Shown piece by piece: positions 9,771 through 18,289 of a stretch of DNA of 64,000 bases (within the stretch, counting starts at the first letter, position 1; each line of letters starts with the position of its first letter). The notes beneath the pieces were generated by a model. The model worked only from the letters and a program-made list of their open reading frames with translations. It was not told the origin of the DNA and searched no databases. The position numbers and the translations under genes are program-made. Source of the stretch: Ralstonia pickettii (GTDB lineage Bacteria; Pseudomonadota; Gammaproteobacteria; Burkholderiales; Burkholderiaceae). Location: NCBI RefSeq assembly GCF_000607165.1, contig NZ_JFZG01000024.1, positions 124,001-188,000 on the forward strand. The letters run 5' to 3'.

Positions 9771-9900
9771 TCATTGACAGGATGCACGCATGACGTGCTT
9801 GCAGCGGCACACAGATTCTTTACGACGCGCGGGAATAAACCGTCGGCCTGCGGTGTTTACTCCGCTGACACGCCATCGACCCGCACTCTGGAGGACCCAT

Positions 9901-10386
9901 ATGTCGTCACGTTCGCAGCGTCGCCTACGCACGTTGCTGTTTGCTGTGTTCACACTCTTGTCAGGCATCGGAGCGCACGCTGCAGTTGCGCAGGAAGCAC
10001 CGCCACAGGCCAATCGTGAGCAGGCCTTCCTTGCCGAAAACGATGTCGCCATGACAAAGATGATGGACGGCATGGCCCCGAAGCCCAGCGGCAACATCGA
10101 CCAGGATTTCGTCGCGATGATGACGCCACATCACCAGGGCGCCATCGACATGGCCGTGGCCTACCTGCGCTACGGCCAGAACGAACAACTGCGCCGCATC
10201 GCGCAGGAAATCGTCGTCGCGCAACAGCAAGAGATTGCAGCGATGCGCTTGGCGCTTGGCCAGCCGCTGCCCCCGTCTGCACCGGCCCCCACGCAGCTCG
10301 GCCCCGCCTCCGCAACGACTGCGCCCGCATCCCATGCGGCGCATCACGCCCACACCACCACCACCCCCCAACAGGAAGACCAATGA
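9901..10386 (+). CDS. Exported DUF305-family protein
   Basis: 161 residues. The ATG at 9901 is supported by GGAGG 6 bp upstream. A signal peptide (LLFAVFTLLSGIGAHAAVA) precedes a DUF305 domain with the family's DFVAMMTPHHQGAIDMA motif (about residues 68-84) and further methionines (MTKMMDGM). The family is often found near copper genes. The C-terminal 40 residues are rich in proline, alanine and threonine, with an HAAHHAH patch that could bind metal. Its stop overlaps the start of the beta-propeller gene (ATGA), so the two are co-translated. A metal-binding role is inferred, not shown. Confidence 0.86.
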   Translation: MSSRSQRRLRTLLFAVFTLLSGIGAHAAVAQEAPPQANREQAFLAENDVAMTKMMDGMAPKPSGNIDQDFVAMMTPHHQGAIDMAVAYLRYGQNEQLRRIAQEIVVAQQQEIAAMRLALGQPLPPSAPAPTQLGPASATTAPASHAAHHAHTTTTPQQEDQ

Positions 10387-11858
10387 AACACCGACTGTTT
10401 GTTGCCACGGCGCTTGCCGCAGCGGCCATCACGTGCGCCGCGAGCGCCAGCGCCGGGCAGGCACCCGCATCCCTTGCCTCGCCTGACATTCCCATCAGCC
10501 ACAGGGATCGCGTCTACGCGGCCGAGCAATTCTCAAACACGGTGTCCGTCACGGACCCCGCCAGCAACACGCTCCTGGGTGTGATCAAACTGGGCGATCC
10601 TGCGCCCGGCAACTTCAGCCCGCTCTATCGCGGACAGGTGCTGGTGCACGGCATGGGCTTCTCGCCAGATCACCGGACCTTGGCGGTGGTCTCCATCGGC
10701 TCCAACTCGGTCACGTTCATCGATACGCAGACCAACGCCGTCAAACACACCACGTATGTTGGCCGCTCGCCTCACGAAGCGTTCTACACGCCGGAAGGCA
10801 GCGAGGTCTGGGTGACCGTGCGCGGCGAGAACTACATCGCCGTGCTCGATGCCAATACCTATGCAGAGAAGACGCGCGTTACCGTACCGGCGGGCCCCGG
10901 CATGACGATCTTCTCGCCGGACGGCAAGTACGGCTACGTGTGCTCGTCGTTCAATCCGGAAACGGTCGTGATCTCGACAGCGGATCACAAGATCGTGGGA
11001 CACATCAAACAGGAATCGCCGTTCTGCCCCAACATTGCCGCCACGCCGGATGGCAAGCAGGTGTGGTTCACATTGAAGGACATCGGCAAGGTGCAGGTAT
11101 TCAACGCCCGCCCGCCGTTCAATGCGATCACGTCGTTCGAGACCGGGCCCATCACCAACCACGTCAACTTCGCGCATAACGCCAAGGGCACGTTTGCCTA
11201 TGTGACGATCGGCGGCACGAACCAGGTCAAGGTATTCCGGACCGACAATTTCGAACAGATCGCGACGATTCCCGTCGGCAAGCTTCCGCACGGCCTATGG
11301 CCGTCCGGTGACGGCACCCGCATCTATGTCGGCCTGGAGAATGACGACGCACTGGCCGTCATCGACACACTGACGAACAAGGTGGTATCGACTGTTCCGA
11401 TTGGGCAGGCACCGCAGGCGCTGACGTACGTGCCGAACGCTGTGCCGGAAGGCAACGGCACGGAGAACCTGCAACCGCTTGGCACAGCGGGGCAGGTCAG
11501 CCATCTCGCACTCGTGCCGGCCGCCGCAGACAAGTCCGACGCATCGGCCGCCCCCACCAGCGTGGCGCTGTTCGATCAGGGGCTCGTCCAGGTGTTCCAG
11601 GCATCGGTGACCGGATTGCAGCCGAAGCAGCCCTATGCGATTGCCTTGTCACAGCATGCGGATGGCAGCGGCCCGCTTGAGACCCTGGCGAGCTTCATGA
11701 CCAACCCGGCCGGTGGCGCCATCGTCAACTCGATCGGGCAGATTCGGCAGGTGGTCACGCCTGGCAACGCGGACGCTGGCAACACGCGCCGGTATCTTGT
11801 GATTGCACCGGTGGTGTCCGGCAAGCTTGGGACTGCGGTGCAGATTCAGGCGCGCTAG
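10383..11858 (+). CDS. Exported YVTN-type beta-propeller protein
   Basis: 491 residues with a signal peptide (ALAAAAITCAASASAGQA). About residues 40-345 hold repeated blades of the pattern seen in YVTN-family beta-propellers (VYAAEQFSNTVSVTDPASNTLLGVI; YVGLENDDALAVIDTLTNKVVSTVPIG). These propellers usually mediate binding in the periplasm or at the surface, and nitrous oxide reductase and nitrite reductases use a related fold. The last 120 residues form a separate domain of unknown type. The start overlaps the DUF305 gene by 4 bp. No enzymatic motif is apparent. Confidence 0.84.
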   Translation: MKHRLFVATALAAAAITCAASASAGQAPASLASPDIPISHRDRVYAAEQFSNTVSVTDPASNTLLGVIKLGDPAPGNFSPLYRGQVLVHGMGFSPDHRTLAVVSIGSNSVTFIDTQTNAVKHTTYVGRSPHEAFYTPEGSEVWVTVRGENYIAVLDANTYAEKTRVTVPAGPGMTIFSPDGKYGYVCSSFNPETVVISTADHKIVGHIKQESPFCPNIAATPDGKQVWFTLKDIGKVQVFNARPPFNAITSFETGPITNHVNFAHNAKGTFAYVTIGGTNQVKVFRTDNFEQIATIPVGKLPHGLWPSGDGTRIYVGLENDDALAVIDTLTNKVVSTVPIGQAPQALTYVPNAVPEGNGTENLQPLGTAGQVSHLALVPAAADKSDASAAPTSVALFDQGLVQVFQASVTGLQPKQPYAIALSQHADGSGPLETLASFMTNPAGGAIVNSIGQIRQVVTPGNADAGNTRRYLVIAPVVSGKLGTAVQIQAR

Positions 11859-11861
11859 GCA

Positions 11862-12005
11862 ATGTGCGCCCCTGCGGCGTTCGTGCCGGGGCAGACCGTG
11901 CGGCTGGCGCTCACGCCGGACAAGACCGGCACGTTTGATTTCCTGTGCGACATCTTCTGCGGCTCGGGCCACGAGACGATGAATGGAACATTGACCGTCA
12001 CCTGA
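11862..12005 (+). pseudogene. 5'-truncated copy of the CuA cupredoxin gene, still open as a 47-residue ORF
   Basis: From base 11881 this sequence repeats the last part of the cupredoxin gene. An ATG at 11862, supplied by unique sequence, is in frame with it, so a 47-residue ORF ending in CDIFCGSGHETMNG could still be read. It has no signal peptide and lacks the strands needed for a full cupredoxin fold. The likeliest reading is a remnant left by a duplication or rearrangement that placed the DUF305 and propeller genes between the two copies. Confidence 0.8.
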
Positions 12006-12011
12006 AGCGCA
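11881..12011 (+). repeat. Direct repeat copy 2 (cupredoxin 3' end)
   Basis: Partner of the repeat at 9589-9719. The two copies bracket the DUF305 and beta-propeller genes. Confidence 0.9.
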
Positions 12012-12030
12012 GCGGCCAACGCAAAACGCA

Positions 12031-12057
12031 AAACGCCCCGAACAAGTCGGGGCGTTT
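12031..12057 (+). terminator. Rho-independent terminator after the cupredoxin fragment
   Basis: AAACGCCCCGA/TCGGGGCGTTT stem with a short loop, almost identical to the terminator at 9744-9770. It probably also ends transcription coming from the opposite strand genes at 12075-12927. Confidence 0.8.
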
Positions 12058-12074
12058 CATCTGCGAGCGCTGTC

Positions 12075-12593
12075 TCAGGCCAGCGCGTCTGGCACAGCCA
12101 GGGTCAGCAGCAGTTCGTCGAGTCGCTCCATGGTGGAGGTCATGCCGTCTTTCATACCCATGTCGATGACCTTCTGCACGTCTTCCGGCGAGTTGTACAG
12201 CACCACAGTCGTGACGAGGGTGCGTTCGTTCGCATCGGCAAAGGTGACATCCCAGCGGGCGCGGGGCATATCCGGATTCACGGCGCCGGTTTCATCAGAA
12301 AAACCATCAATGGCCGCATAGCTGTCGATCGGGTTGATCTTCTGATAGTCCAGACGGCTCCAGAATGACTCTCCATCGGGCGTGATCATGGCGTAGTGCC
12401 AGTAGCCGCCTTCCTTGAATTCCATATGCTTGGTCTTGGTGGCGAGCGGCTTGGGCGCAAACCACTGATCGAGCAATTCGCGCTTTGTATGGCAATCCCA
12501 CACTAGCTGGCGCTTCGCCGCGAACTCTCGCCTCACGGTGAGGCTGCTCTTTTGCATGTCGACGAGGAAATCAAACCGAAGATCAGCCTTCAT
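12075..12593 (-). CDS. AHSA1/SRPBCC-family protein
   Basis: 172 residues with the activator-of-Hsp90-ATPase-like (SRPBCC) fold: VRREFAAKRQLVWDCHTKRELLDQWFAP near the start and the KEGGYWHYAM and WDVTFADANERTLVTT blocks later. These proteins form a hydrophobic ligand-binding cavity. The start overlaps the upstream ArsR-type regulator by 11 bp, a very common pairing in which the two are co-transcribed. The ligand is unknown. Confidence 0.88.
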   Translation of the reverse strand: MKADLRFDFLVDMQKSSLTVRREFAAKRQLVWDCHTKRELLDQWFAPKPLATKTKHMEFKEGGYWHYAMITPDGESFWSRLDYQKINPIDSYAAIDGFSDETGAVNPDMPRARWDVTFADANERTLVTTVVLYNSPEDVQKVIDMGMKDGMTSTMERLDELLLTLAVPDALA

Positions 12594-12927
12594 TGTTTTC
12601 TCCTTGGAGTTTCTCTAAGAGGTTGTCCAGATTGCTGTACCTGCTCGCCCAGATCGCGTGCTGTTTCTCAAACCAGCGCTCGGCTGCAGCAAGCTTCTTG
12701 CGCTCGAGCATGCACGTCCGGATGCGTCCGCTCTTCTGCGAGCGGACCAGCCCGACGCCTTCCAGCACCCGCATGTGCTTCATGAATGACGGCAGCGCCA
12801 TGTTGAATGGCTCTGCCAGTTCACTCACCGTCGCGGGCCCTTCGCCGAGCCGCTGAATAACCGCCCTGCGCGTTGGGTCCGAAAGCGCGTGAAATACCGC
12901 GTCTAGCGCAATTCCATTGTTATCCAT
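12583..12927 (-). CDS. ArsR-family transcriptional regulator
   Basis: 114 residues from the ATG at 12927; a longer frame to 13074 is open but has no family similarity. It carries the winged-helix signature of ArsR regulators (AVFHALSDPTRRAVIQRLGEGPATVSELAEPFNMALPSFMKHMRVLEGVGLV). No cysteine pair for metal sensing is visible, so it belongs to the non-metal group that accompanies AHSA1-domain genes. It probably represses its own operon. Confidence 0.9.
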   Translation of the reverse strand: MDNNGIALDAVFHALSDPTRRAVIQRLGEGPATVSELAEPFNMALPSFMKHMRVLEGVGLVRSQKSGRIRTCMLERKKLAAAERWFEKQHAIWASRYSNLDNLLEKLQGENNEG

Positions 12928-13063
12928 TTGGCTAACTATATACGTGAGAATACTTTGATGCAACAGGGCTCGAGGGCGCGTTGTGACGTGGGTGGTTGGC
13001 CCGTCGGCATGCACACACCCCCATGCTAGGATGATCTTCCCCCCGGCAGCAGCCACACCGCAC

Positions 13064-13645
13064 ATGACTACCATCTACGCGACACTCGGCGTGCAGCCGA
13101 ACGCGACCCTGGACGAAATCAAGCGCGCTTACCGCCGCGCCACGATGAAGTGGCATCCCGACCGCAACCTCGGCCGCGAAGCCGAGGCCTATGCGGCGTT
13201 CCAGGAAATCCGCGAAGCCTACGCCATCCTCTCCGACGCTGAACAGCGCCGCGTTTATGACGAGGTCTTCGCGCAGGAAATGCAGCGCTGGCAGGCCGAG
13301 CGTGATGCGCAGGAAGCACAGGAGCGGGAAGCGCAACGCGAGCGCGAACGCGTTGCACAGGAGCATTACGAAAAGATGGTCGCCATCGCCATGCGCTTTG
13401 CCGACGAGGGCCGCAATCGCGACGTCCTGTTCGGCGTGCTGCTTGGCCGGGACTGCGATGCAGAACTTGCCGCGCGCATTGCCGACAGCGTGTGGGCCTT
13501 GCAGGAAGCACGGCGCAACACAGTGGCCGCCGCTGACACGCCCGACAGCGAAGCGACGATCCAACCCGATGAAGCGACTTCGCCCCAGCGGCACTCAAGC
13601 GCGTTCGAGTCGTTCTGGCAAGGGTTGTTTGGCCTGCGGCAATAG
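13064..13645 (+). CDS. J-domain (DnaJ-like) co-chaperone
   Basis: 193 residues. The ATG at 13064 directly precedes a J-domain (about 1-65) with the HPD motif in MKWHPDRN, which stimulates DnaK ATPase. It is followed by a charged helical stretch rich in Gln, Glu and Arg (about 70-110) and a C-terminal region with no family resemblance. The zinc-finger and CTD domains of full DnaJ are missing, so it is a short type III J-protein. Its client is not known. Confidence 0.9.
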   Translation: MTTIYATLGVQPNATLDEIKRAYRRATMKWHPDRNLGREAEAYAAFQEIREAYAILSDAEQRRVYDEVFAQEMQRWQAERDAQEAQEREAQRERERVAQEHYEKMVAIAMRFADEGRNRDVLFGVLLGRDCDAELAARIADSVWALQEARRNTVAAADTPDSEATIQPDEATSPQRHSSAFESFWQGLFGLRQ

Positions 13646-13877
13646 CTGCCGAGCTTTCACCAGCGTAGAGCGGCGGGACACATCCGACCGGTCATACGCC
13701 AATTCTGATTTATAGTTTCGCCCCTGCTCAGACAAAGCAGCCATCGGTACACTCTGCGCCATCGTTTTCCGTGCCATAGAGAAAGCGATCGAGGCTTGGA
13801 ACCCTCGGGCATAACGGGCAAGCGCCGAGCATAGGTGCTTGTCCTCAACCGCTATGGCTTGGCTTCGTCTCCCTCAT

Positions 13878-13955
13878 TGGGCGAGCCAGGCTTGTACGGC
13901 TTCGGCCGTGCCGATCGTTATGTCTCGGTGTTCCAAACCTGCCTGTGCTCGCCCA
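13878..13955. repeat. Hairpin element A (pair with 14192-14266)
   Basis: Outer arms TGGGCGAGCCAGGC (13878-13891) and GCCTGTGCTCGCCCA (13941-13955) pair with one bulge and enclose a smaller inner stem around GCCGATCG...CTCGG. The arms and the inner CCGAT element recur in the hairpin at 14192-14266. Otherwise 13646-13991 has no gene I can support. Confidence 0.7.
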
Positions 13956-13991
13956 CCCCTCCCAAGGGTTGGGCGCGGTTCCGTTCATCAC

Positions 13992-14186
13992 ATGAAGAGG
14001 AATGCCGTGACCCGCTCGATCTCTCACGCCACCAACTCACCGGCTGGCGACGCGCTTAGCGAATATCAGAAAGGCATGCAGACAGCGCGCGGATTCCTGC
14101 GCGCCATGTTCAGCCGCAACGCCGCGCGCAACACGTGCGATACAGGCGCGAAGCCTGCGCCGGAACATCCGGATCAACAACGCTGA
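13992..14186 (+). CDS. Small hypothetical protein (64 residues)
   Basis: ORF from the ATG at 13992 to TGA at 14184-14186. The predicted protein is basic (MKRNAVTRSISHATNS; FLRAMFSRNAARNT) with no signal peptide or known domain. It sits exactly between two related hairpins, which suggests that the ORF and hairpins travel or function as a unit. There is no strong ribosome binding site, so expression is uncertain. Confidence 0.4.
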   Translation: MKRNAVTRSISHATNSPAGDALSEYQKGMQTARGFLRAMFSRNAARNTCDTGAKPAPEHPDQQR

Positions 14187-14191
14187 CTTCA

Positions 14192-14266
14192 TGGGCGACC
14201 CAGGCGCATGAAGTCTGCTCGCGCCGATGTTGCAGCATCGGTGCGGGGCTTGCCTGGGCTCGCCCA
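14192..14266. repeat. Hairpin element B (pair with 13878-13955)
   Basis: Outer arms TGGGCGACCCAGGC (14192-14205) and GCCTGGGCTCGCCCA (14252-14266) pair with one bulge; the inner stem is CCGATGTTGCAGCATCGG. It has the same architecture as element A. Confidence 0.7.
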
Positions 14267-14304
14267 CCCATCACCCTGAAGCGTGGTGCGCGGCTCGGCC
14301 CGCG

Positions 14305-15210
14305 CTACCTCGCGCCCAACAACCGACACTCCGCCGACAACGCCAGCAGGTTCGGATCGCGCTCGCGATTGCGCTGCATCACCAGCACGATGTGCTGGCT
14401 GATCGCATAACGCGCGGCCAGCGGAATCAGCTGCACCTTGGGGCTGAAGTCGGCCACGCGACGGGGCAGCAACGCGTAGCCGATGCCGCCGCTAACGAGG
14501 TTCATGAGCGAGAAGATATCGCCCACGCGCAGGGCAATCTGCGGCGCAAAGCCCGCCTTGTCGAAGGCGGCCATGAAATCGTGATACGTCGCAAAATCGT
14601 CGCCGAGCGCGACGAACTTTTCGCTGCGTACGGTTTGCAAGTCGATCTCCGCTGACGACGCATACGGCGAGCCGAGCGGCGCAGCAAACAGGATCTCGTC
14701 GGCAAACATCGGCACGGTCAGCAGATCGGGATTGCGCAGCGGCTCGCCCAGTGCGATGACGATGGCGTCGAGCTGGCCGTCTTCCAGCTTGGCGAGCAGG
14801 CTGCGGTTTGAACCCAGCGTGAGTTCGATGTCGAGCGCGGAGCGACGCGTCTTCAGGCCCGCAAAGATGCGCGGCAGCGTGCCCACCGTCATCGAATAGA
14901 GCCCACCGATCTTCAACGTGGTCGACGAGAACCCCGCCGCTTCGCGCGTGCGGCGCACGCCAGCTTCGCACTCGGCCAGGATGCGTTCCACATGCTCGGC
15001 AAACACGTAGGCAGTCGACAACGGAATCAGCTTGCGCCCGTCGCGCTTGAACAGCGGACAGCGCAAACCCTCTTCCAGTGAATGCAGCGCGCGATGCACG
15101 CTCACCGTGCTTTGCCCGAGCGCTTCGGACACGCGCGCCATGTTGCCCAGCGTCATGAACGACTGGAACACCTCCAGCTTCTTCAGGGTGATGTCTTCAT
15201 CGATTGCCAT
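14305..15210 (-). CDS. mdcR: LysR-family regulator of malonate utilisation (MdcR-like)
   Basis: 301 residues from the ATG at 15210, with GGAGA 7 bp ahead. The N-terminal winged helix-turn-helix (KKLEVFQSFMTLGNMARVSEALGQSTVSVHRALHSLE) is followed by a LysR substrate-binding domain. It is divergent from mdcA with 165 bp between the start codons, the usual arrangement of a LysR activator and its target. Malonate or malonyl-CoA is the expected effector by analogy with MdcR. The frame runs on upstream to 16179 across antisense mdcA sequence, which is not coding. Confidence 0.9.
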   Translation of the reverse strand: MAIDEDITLKKLEVFQSFMTLGNMARVSEALGQSTVSVHRALHSLEEGLRCPLFKRDGRKLIPLSTAYVFAEHVERILAECEAGVRRTREAAGFSSTTLKIGGLYSMTVGTLPRIFAGLKTRRSALDIELTLGSNRSLLAKLEDGQLDAIVIALGEPLRNPDLLTVPMFADEILFAAPLGSPYASSAEIDLQTVRSEKFVALGDDFATYHDFMAAFDKAGFAPQIALRVGDIFSLMNLVSGGIGYALLPRRVADFSPKVQLIPLAARYAISQHIVLVMQRNRERDPNLLALSAECRLLGAR

Positions 15211-15375
15211 GGCAGGGTCTCCTCCGGGCGCGGTCTGTGAGCGCGCTGCTCTCAGAATTCGCCATTGTTTCATTAACTTCAAGTTAATGAAACCGCGTCT
15301 AGGTTGATTGAAGCGCACGGGGTTCCCGCCTACGGTACAGGGCATCAAATCAATCAAGGCTGGAGACGCCACCCA

Positions 15376-17064
15376 ATGCAACCGATGCCCACCCAATCGG
15401 CAAACGGGGCCAACGCACCCATCCCGCCCCAATGGCGCCGCCGGCGCGACGAGAAAGAACGCCGCCTGACTGCAGCCCGGCGCATTGCCAACGGCAAGGT
15501 CATTCCCACCAGCGATATCGTTGCCGCGCTCGAAGCGCTGCTTGCCCCGGGCGATCGCGTCGTGCTGGAAGGCAACAACCAGAAGCAGGCGGATTTCCTC
15601 TCGCGCTCGCTGGCCAAGGTGAACCCCGAGCGCCTGCACGATCTGCACATGATCATGCCGAGCGTGAGCCGGGCCGAACACCTCGACATTTTCGAAGCCG
15701 GCATCGCGCACAAGCTCGATTTCTCGTTTGCCGGGCCGCAGAGCCTGCGCATCAGCCAGTTGTTGGCCGACGGGCTGCTGGAAGTCGGCGCCATCCACAC
15801 CTACATCGAGCTGTATGCACGGCTGGTGGTGGACCTGATTCCCAACGTATCGCTGGTGGCCGGTTTCAAGGCCGACCGCGACGGCAACATCTACACCGGC
15901 CCAAGCACCGAAGACACACCTGCGTTGGTCGAACCTGCCGCGTTTTCCGACGGCATCGTCATCGTGCAGGTCAATGAGATCGTCGATGATCCGGCCGACT
16001 TGCCGCGTGTGGACATTCCGGGCTCGTGGGTCGACTTCATCGTGCAGGCCGACAAGCCGTTCTACATCGAGCCGCTGTTCACGCGCGACCCGCGCCTCAT
16101 CAAGCCCGTGCACGTGCTGATGGCGATGATGGCCATTCGCGGCATCTACCAGCGGCACAGCGTGCAGTCGCTCAACCACGGCATCGGCTTCAACACAGCC
16201 GCCATCGAGCTGATCCTGCCGACGTACGGCGAACGCCTAGGCCTCAAGGGCAAGATCTGCCGCAACTGGACGCTGAACCCGCACCCGACGCTCATTCCCG
16301 CCATTGAATCGGGCTGGGTGGAAAGCGTGCACTGCTTCGGCACAGAACTCGGCATGGAACGCTACGTGGCCGCGCGCCCCGATGTGTTCTTCACCGGCCG
16401 GGACGGTTCGCTGCGCTCAAACCGCATGCTGTGCCAGCTCGCCGGTCAATATGCGGTCGACCTGTTCATTGGCGCGACGCTGCAGGTGGATGGCGACGGG
16501 CATTCGTCCACCGTCACGCGCGGTCGGCTCGCCGGCTTTGGCGGCGCGCCCAACATGGGCCACGACCCGCGCGGCCGCCGCCACGCCACGCCTGCGTGGC
16601 TCGACATGACCGAACCCGTGACGATGCTTGAGCGCGGCAAGAAGCTCGTCGTGCAGATGGTCGAGACGTTCCAGGAAGGGGGCAAGCCGACCTTCGTCGA
16701 CACGCTCGACGCGGTGGCCGTGGCCAAGCAAAGCGGCATGCCGCTCGCGCCCATCATGATCTACGGCGACGACGTCACGCACCTGTTGACCGAAGACGGC
16801 ATTGCGTATCTCTACAAGGCCCGCTCGCTGGAAGAGCGGCGCGCCATGATTGCCGCCGTGGCGGGTGTCACGTCGATCGGCCTGCGCCACGACCCGTCCA
16901 AGACGGAGCAGATGCGCCGCGACGGCCTGATCGCCCTGCCAGAAGACCTGGACGTGCGCCGCAGCGATGCGAGCCGCGAGTTGCTCGCCGCCAAGAGCAT
17001 CGCCGACCTGGTCGAATGGTCCGGCGGCCTGTACGACCCGCCTGCGCGCTTCCGGAGCTGGTAA
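15376..17064 (+). CDS. mdcA: Malonate decarboxylase alpha subunit (acetyl-ACP:malonate transferase)
   Basis: 562 residues; the ATG at 15376 has GGAGA about 8 bp ahead. MdcA swaps malonate for acetate on the acyl carrier protein, so that malonyl-ACP can be decarboxylated. The sequence matches the family over its full length (GDRVVLEGNNQKQADFLSRSL, HMIMPSVSRAEHLDIFE, GRLAGFGGAPNMGHDPRGRRH). It is the first gene of the mdc operon and its stop overlaps the mdcB start by one base. Confidence 0.95.
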   Translation: MQPMPTQSANGANAPIPPQWRRRRDEKERRLTAARRIANGKVIPTSDIVAALEALLAPGDRVVLEGNNQKQADFLSRSLAKVNPERLHDLHMIMPSVSRAEHLDIFEAGIAHKLDFSFAGPQSLRISQLLADGLLEVGAIHTYIELYARLVVDLIPNVSLVAGFKADRDGNIYTGPSTEDTPALVEPAAFSDGIVIVQVNEIVDDPADLPRVDIPGSWVDFIVQADKPFYIEPLFTRDPRLIKPVHVLMAMMAIRGIYQRHSVQSLNHGIGFNTAAIELILPTYGERLGLKGKICRNWTLNPHPTLIPAIESGWVESVHCFGTELGMERYVAARPDVFFTGRDGSLRSNRMLCQLAGQYAVDLFIGATLQVDGDGHSSTVTRGRLAGFGGAPNMGHDPRGRRHATPAWLDMTEPVTMLERGKKLVVQMVETFQEGGKPTFVDTLDAVAVAKQSGMPLAPIMIYGDDVTHLLTEDGIAYLYKARSLEERRAMIAAVAGVTSIGLRHDPSKTEQMRRDGLIALPEDLDVRRSDASRELLAAKSIADLVEWSGGLYDPPARFRSW

Positions 17065-17993
17065 TGGAGAAGACATTGCAACGGCCTCTGCCAGCCAGCC
17101 CGAAAGCGCGTGCAAAGCGATTGGCCGCGCTGGTCGAGTCTGCCCTCATCGACGAGGTAACGCTGTCGCCCAAACCCGGTCTTGTGGACGTGCGTGGCAA
17201 CGGCGCGCATCACGATCTCGACTGGACGCTGATGGTGCATTCCGCACAAACCCTGCGCCCTGCATTTGAAGCCATGGCATTGGCCGGCGCGCAGATCGAA
17301 ACGCAAGCCGGCGCACAACTCGCGCTGCGCGAGCGCATCGGCCGCCTGGGCCGAGAAGGCGAAGCGGCCATGCTCGATGCCACCGGCGGCATCAACACGC
17401 ACCGTGGTGCCATCTGGGCGCTCGGCTTGCTGGTGACGGCTGCGAGCCAAGCGCCGCATGCATTGGGCGCGGCCGCTGTTGCAAGCCGCGCGGCACACCT
17501 GGCCAGCATCCCGGATCGCTTTGCGCCTGTCTCTACGGGCCACAAGGGCGAGCGCGCGTGCAACGACTACGGCGTCGGCGGTGCGAAGGGGCAGGCCTCT
17601 GCCGGCTTCCCGCACGTGATCAAGGTCGCGCTGCCGGCGTTGCGCCAGGCGCGCGCAGCAGGCATTCGCGAAGACCACGCACGCGTGGATGCATTGCTTG
17701 CCGTCATGGCCGCGCTGGACGACACCTGCGTGCTCGCACGCGGCGGCGCGGATGCGCTACGCGTCGTGCAAACGGGCGCGGCCACCGTGCGCGCAGAAGG
17801 CGGCTTGGCCACAGCGCAGGGCCGTCGCGCTTTCCGCACGCTTGAACAAGACATGCTGACGCTGCACGTGTCGCCCGGCGGCGCAGCCGACTTGCTGGCC
17901 GCCGCGCTCTTCCTCGACCGCTTGCCCGCAAGTGCGCAAGCAGCGTCCGACATCGAATCCGCTCATCAGGAAACCGAACATGGAGCATCTTGA
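17064..17993 (+). CDS. mdcB: Triphosphoribosyl-dephospho-CoA synthase
   Basis: 309 residues starting in the TAATG overlap with mdcA. It makes the 2'-(5''-triphosphoribosyl)-3'-dephospho-CoA precursor of the decarboxylase prosthetic group from ATP and dephospho-CoA. CitG/MdcB hallmarks are present: LSPKPGLVDVRGNGAHHDLD, ATGGINTHRGAIWALGLL and KGERACNDYGVGGAKGQA. The product is transferred to MdcC by MdcG, encoded further down the operon. Confidence 0.93.
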   Translation: MEKTLQRPLPASPKARAKRLAALVESALIDEVTLSPKPGLVDVRGNGAHHDLDWTLMVHSAQTLRPAFEAMALAGAQIETQAGAQLALRERIGRLGREGEAAMLDATGGINTHRGAIWALGLLVTAASQAPHALGAAAVASRAAHLASIPDRFAPVSTGHKGERACNDYGVGGAKGQASAGFPHVIKVALPALRQARAAGIREDHARVDALLAVMAALDDTCVLARGGADALRVVQTGAATVRAEGGLATAQGRRAFRTLEQDMLTLHVSPGGAADLLAAALFLDRLPASAQAASDIESAHQETEHGAS

Positions 17994-18279
17994 TTTTCAG
18001 TTCACCGGCGGCGCACCCGCCGCGCGCCGTGCGTATGCCGGCGTGGTCGGCTCGGGTGACCTCGAAGTGCTGCTGACCCCCGGCAGCGCCGGCCAGATCG
18101 ACGTGGCCATCACCACGTCCGTCAATGGCATGAGCGCGACATGGCAGGCGCAGCTTGCACGTGTGTTCGGCTCGCACGCGTGGCCGGCGGCCAAGATCAC
18201 CATCAACGACTTCGGCGCGACACCGGCCGTGGTCCGGTTGCGGCTTGAGCAAGCGCTTGAAGCGCTCGCCCAGCCTTGA
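17980..18279 (+). CDS. mdcC: Malonate decarboxylase acyl carrier protein (delta subunit)
   Basis: 99 residues; the ATG at 17980 lies inside the 3' end of mdcB (14-bp overlap). The serine in GVVGSGDLEVLL (Ser25) is the expected attachment site for the phosphoribosyl-dephospho-CoA arm. The protein carries acetyl and malonyl groups between the alpha subunit and the beta/gamma decarboxylase. Confidence 0.93.
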   Translation: MEHLDFQFTGGAPAARRAYAGVVGSGDLEVLLTPGSAGQIDVAITTSVNGMSATWQAQLARVFGSHAWPAAKITINDFGATPAVVRLRLEQALEALAQP

Positions 18280-18289
18280 GGAGATACGC

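Noticed and set aside
14305-16179. A 624-codon minus-strand frame running from mdcR across mdcA
   Set aside because: Only the part to 15210 resembles a LysR protein. The rest is antisense to mdcA and has no family likeness; it is a GC-rich shadow frame.
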